From: Micavibrio sp. UBA1672
GTDB taxonomy: Bacteria > Pseudomonadota > Alphaproteobacteria > Micavibrionales > Micavibrionaceae
Length of the DNA: 8,460 nt
Assembly: GCA_002320665.1 (NCBI GenBank)
Contig: DCKO01000104.1
Coordinates: 1,340-9,799 of the forward strand
Reading direction: 5' to 3'
Numbering within the stretch: position 1 is the first letter of the stretch; each line of letters begins with the position of its first letter. Of the stretch, positions 5,721 through 8,460 are shown in pieces. A model generated the notes under the pieces. It did no database searches, had not been told where the DNA came from, and worked only from the letters and a program-made list of their open reading frames with translations. The position numbers were made by a program, and so were the translations under genes.

Positions 5721-8460
5721 CTAAACGGTAATCAAATTTCCGTTCGTTTCAAAGGTTTGTTCTTCGCCGCCATGAGTGACACCTGAAAGTGTTGCAATAA
5801 GAACGAAGTTATCAGCCCCACCATCAGCATCAACAAATACCGAACTACTTGCTCCATCATCTGTGATCTGAACAAAATCAGTGATCAAATCTGTAAGTGG
5901 ATCATAACCTATCAGAATATCGGAAATATCTAGTGCATCACTATCAAAATCCCTGAAATCCTGAATAGTGTCTCCGGCCTCTGCAATAGAAGAAAATACA
6001 AATGTATCAGAACCATCACCACCTTTGAGCGTGTCTATACCAGCACCTCCATCCAGAATATCGTTGCCTAGATTGCCCTCTAGGAAATCCATTCCGGCTT
6101 CTCCGTACAATGTGTCATTGCCATCTCCGCCCTTTAAGATATCATCGTCCACGTTCCCATAAAGAACATCGTCTCCGCTATCTCCAGAGATGAAATCATC
6201 GCCAGCTAGACCATTAATGCTCTCTGATGCGGTTGTACCATAGATCGTTTCATCACGGTCTGTGCCTTCAATATCGGCTGTAGTATCGGCTATTGGATTG
6301 ATCGTCACATTAACCCGCTCAACGGCTGTACCACCATTCCCATCACTAACATAATATAGGAAGCTTTCTGTGCCCCAGAAATTAGCTTCTGGAGTGTAAG
6401 TCACCGTTTCATCAGCATTGATCGTAGCATAACCGTTATCAACACCTGTGATATAAAGCACATCTCCATTCGGGTCATAGTCATTAGCAAGAACATCAAT
6501 AACCACCGAGCTATCTTCATCGACTGTAGCACTGTCTTTTTGCGTTATCGGGTTAAGGTTTGGCTCCTCTTCATCCTCAACAGGATTGATTGTTATGGTT
6601 ATACGTTGCGTGGCAAATCCGCCATTATTATCTGTCACGCTGTAATAGACTGTATCTTCTCCAAAGAAATCAGGATCAGGTGTATATGTAATCGTATTAT
6701 CAGCATTAATAACGGCTATCCCGTAATCAGCACCAGATAGGCTGTAAATGGTCAATGCATCACCATCTGGGTCATAATCATTGGCAAGGGCATTGATGAT
6801 AACACTACTATCTTCATCAACAGTAGGATAATCCTTAGCCAACACAGGAGCTTGATTGAGTAATGTGCTTAAGGCAAAGGTTGACCCATCATCAAAATGG
6901 ATTTCTTCGAGCGTATCAGCACCAGATAAATAGAAATCTGTTATCGTAACACCACTAGCAATATCAATTTGCAGATCATCACCAACTTGAGTGAAGGTTA
7001 AATCACTTTCTGTAATGCCGCCAATAATAGATAGAATATCAAATCCTGTGGTTTCAGTAATGATGTCATTACCACCACCAGCAGCAAAAACATAAGTATC
7101 ATCGCCACCTTCACCGGATAGCTGGTCATCACCGCCGCCGCCATTGAGGGTATCGTTTCCATCACCAGCCGCAATAATTTCCGCTGCCGCACTGCCGATG
7201 AAAACATCATTTCCGGAAGTGGATGTGAACGTGCCGTTTGCAAGGTCACCAATCTGAGCATTTGATAGGATCGTTCCATCTGCAAAAGAGAATGCCTCAA
7301 TCTGATTTGCAACAAGAGCTTGTTTATTAATCGTAAGGGTTTCCAAGCTTTGGGCATTTGTAATGACAAGATCATTGCCAGCAAACGCAAATAACAAATC
7401 ACCTACATTCAAGCCTTCAAAATTGATCTGGTCATTTGTATCAAGAATTATGGATGTTCTAACATCATAAATCGTGTCATTTCCTGATCCCGTTCCCCAA
7501 TAATAGACATCATTACCACCGAAACCCTTTAAAATATCATTTCCGGCACTGCTATAGATTATATCTTCTGTATTAAAGCCTACGATAAGATCATCACCAG
7601 ATGTCGTATTATCCGATATATATTGCAATCTGATATCTTGTTCAGTCCAGATTGTCCCATCAGAAAATTCAAAATTATTAATCACATAGGTTAAATTGCC
7701 GCTTGTCGCATGACGCTGGTACATATCATCAACCAAAAGGGTTTCGCCTGTTGATTGAATAACAAATCTCATATCATTATCTGCATTAACTCCGTCAATA
7801 CGTTGTAAGATCAAATCCGTAGGCAGGACATCAGAATTAAAGATAACTGTATCGTTATTTGACGCCGTTTTTTCAATGATATCATTTCCATAGCCTACAC
7901 CGTAATAGAACGTGTCGTCACCGCCGTCACCAAAGAGCGTATCATCTCCTGAGCCGCCATCAATCACATCGTCACCATCGCTGCCGTCAATATCATCATT
8001 GCCGCCAAAGCCGCTGATAACATCCGGCCCTAATGTGCCCACGAGGGTATTGTCAAATTCATCGCCATTAATAACCGAGCCTGTTGTAACAAGAGCATAA
8101 ATATCCTCGTAAGTCAGAATAGAGCTATTGAAAAATTCATATTCCTCAACGCGGTAATAAATACTGCTATCGAACTGGTTTTCAACACGTAAACTATCGC
8201 TCTGTCCGTTAATAGTGATCAGCAAATCATTACCATCAGCGGCAAATGTAACATCTTGATCTGTCAGCGTCCCAAGAAACTCTACTCTGTCAGTTCCAGC
8301 ACTATACGCTTGGGATAAGTCCTGAATGGTGTCATTGCCCGACCCAATGCCGAATTGATATGTATCGCCGCCATTAAGACCATAAATCGTGTCGTTTCCT
8401 GCTCCGCCATTAATAATGTCACCACTACCTTCAAATCCATAAATCGTATCATCGCCGGAT
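5721..8460 (-). CDS. C-terminal part of a large RTX protein with type I secretion signal (5' end beyond window)
   Basis: The frame has no stop between 5723 and the window edge, so 912 residues are visible and the true start is outside. A TTG at 8225 could pass for a start but lies mid-repeat, the frame upstream coding SGDDTIYGFEGSG, GGAGNDTIYG and the like. The visible part starts with four similar modules (about residues 1-125, 130-278, 285-406 and 413-535). Each has RTX nonapeptides (GGxGxDxux) followed by a segment like the haemolysin-type calcium-binding-related domain, with FADGTI or FSDGTI near its end. Two Ig-like domains follow (about 535-627 and 636-724), both with VDEDSSV, LANDYDP and a YTP strand, as in VCBS or Big_9-type repeats. 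Another RTX block (729-823) leads into a C-terminal type I secretion target domain (about 808-912). The protein should be secreted through an ABC exporter and fold on binding calcium outside. A catalytic or adhesive N-terminus may lie beyond the window. Confidence 0.93.
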   Translation of the reverse strand, partial: SGDDTIYGFEGSGDIINGGAGNDTIYGLNGGDTYQFGIGSGNDTIQDLSQAYSAGTDRVEFLGTLTDQDVTFAADGNDLLITINGQSDSLRVENQFDSSIYYRVEEYEFFNSSILTYEDIYALVTTGSVINGDEFDNTLVGTLGPDVISGFGGNDDIDGSDGDDVIDGGSGDDTLFGDGGDDTFYYGVGYGNDIIEKTASNNDTVIFNSDVLPTDLILQRIDGVNADNDMRFVIQSTGETLLVDDMYQRHATSGNLTYVINNFEFSDGTIWTEQDIRLQYISDNTTSGDDLIVGFNTEDIIYSSAGNDILKGFGGNDVYYWGTGSGNDTIYDVRTSIILDTNDQINFEGLNVGDLLFAFAGNDLVITNAQSLETLTINKQALVANQIEAFSFADGTILSNAQIGDLANGTFTSTSGNDVFIGSAAAEIIAAGDGNDTLNGGGGDDQLSGEGGDDTYVFAAGGGNDIITETTGFDILSIIGGITESDLTFTQVGDDLQIDIASGVTITDFYLSGADTLEEIHFDDGSTFALSTLLNQAPVLAKDYPTVDEDSSVIINALANDYDPDGDALTIYSLSGADYGIAVINADNTITYTPDPDFFGEDTVYYSVTDNNGGFATQRITITINPVEDEEEPNLNPITQKDSATVDEDSSVVIDVLANDYDPNGDVLYITGVDNGYATINADETVTYTPEANFWGTESFLYYVSDGNGGTAVERVNVTINPIADTTADIEGTDRDETIYGTTASESINGLAGDDFISGDSGDDVLYGNVDDDILKGGDGNDTLYGEAGMDFLEGNLGNDILDGGAGIDTLKGGDGSDTFVFSSIAEAGDTIQDFRDFDSDALDISDILIGYDPLTDLITDFVQITDDGASSSVFVDADGGADNFVLIATLSGVTHGGEEQTFETNGNLITV

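Noticed and set aside
6288..6857. The two Ig-like repeats as a recent tandem duplication
   Set aside because: The two copies share the key motifs but differ widely elsewhere, so the duplication is old and ordinary for this protein type.
6998..7402. Minus-strand 134-codon frame inside the RTX gene
   Set aside because: It is a shifted reading of the Gly/Asp repeats, rich in Leu, Met and Arg, with no domain of its own.
8223..8225. TTG as start codon of the RTX gene
   Set aside because: The frame stays open through 8460 and encodes typical RTX repeats upstream, so the codon is an internal Leu.

Overview
The window looks like chromosome of an AT-rich alphaproteobacterium. This is inferred from the tRNA-Pro fragment, which fits the alphaproteobacterial tRNA-Pro(UGG) pattern, and from a chemoreceptor with a six-helix 'HHL..NF' membrane part of a kind I associate with that class. 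I cannot name a genus. All genes but the first lie on the minus strand.

Left part (1-1200): one plus-strand orphan gene of 319 codons with a plausible promoter. It ends at a small hairpin that probably terminates transcription from both sides, because it faces the end of the chemoreceptor gene.

Middle part (1201-3603, read right to left): a compact set of small envelope genes leading into a methyl-accepting chemotaxis protein. The order of translation is a 25-aa single-helix membrane peptide with an excellent ribosome binding site, a 78-aa lipoprotein, a roughly 58-aa membrane protein that starts on an ATGA overlap but is broken by an apparent one-base deletion, a 117-aa exported protein, and the 491-aa chemoreceptor. 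The chemoreceptor's Shine-Dalgarno sequence overlaps the stop codon of the 117-aa gene. The close packing suggests one transcript and a shared role, perhaps sensing at the envelope. That role is inference.

Next (3696-5499): a 114-aa soluble protein of unknown function and a 440-aa protein with an HExxH motif and a downstream ESFAD segment, probably a metal-dependent peptidase. The latter has a near-consensus sigma-70 promoter with a perfect CCCTTAAGGG palindrome at the predicted start of transcription.

Right part (5510-8460): a 47-nt 3' piece of a tRNA-Pro(UGG) gene, cut off inside the anticodon stem. It is followed by inverted repeats and, 140 bp further on, by two tandem ATGGGACACT repeats. 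This is what one end of an element integrated into a tRNA gene looks like, with the element interior lying to the right. The gene inside that end is the 3' part of a large RTX protein: calcium-binding nonapeptide blocks, two Ig-like domains and a type I secretion signal. It is still open at the window edge. No integrase and no type I exporter lie in the window.
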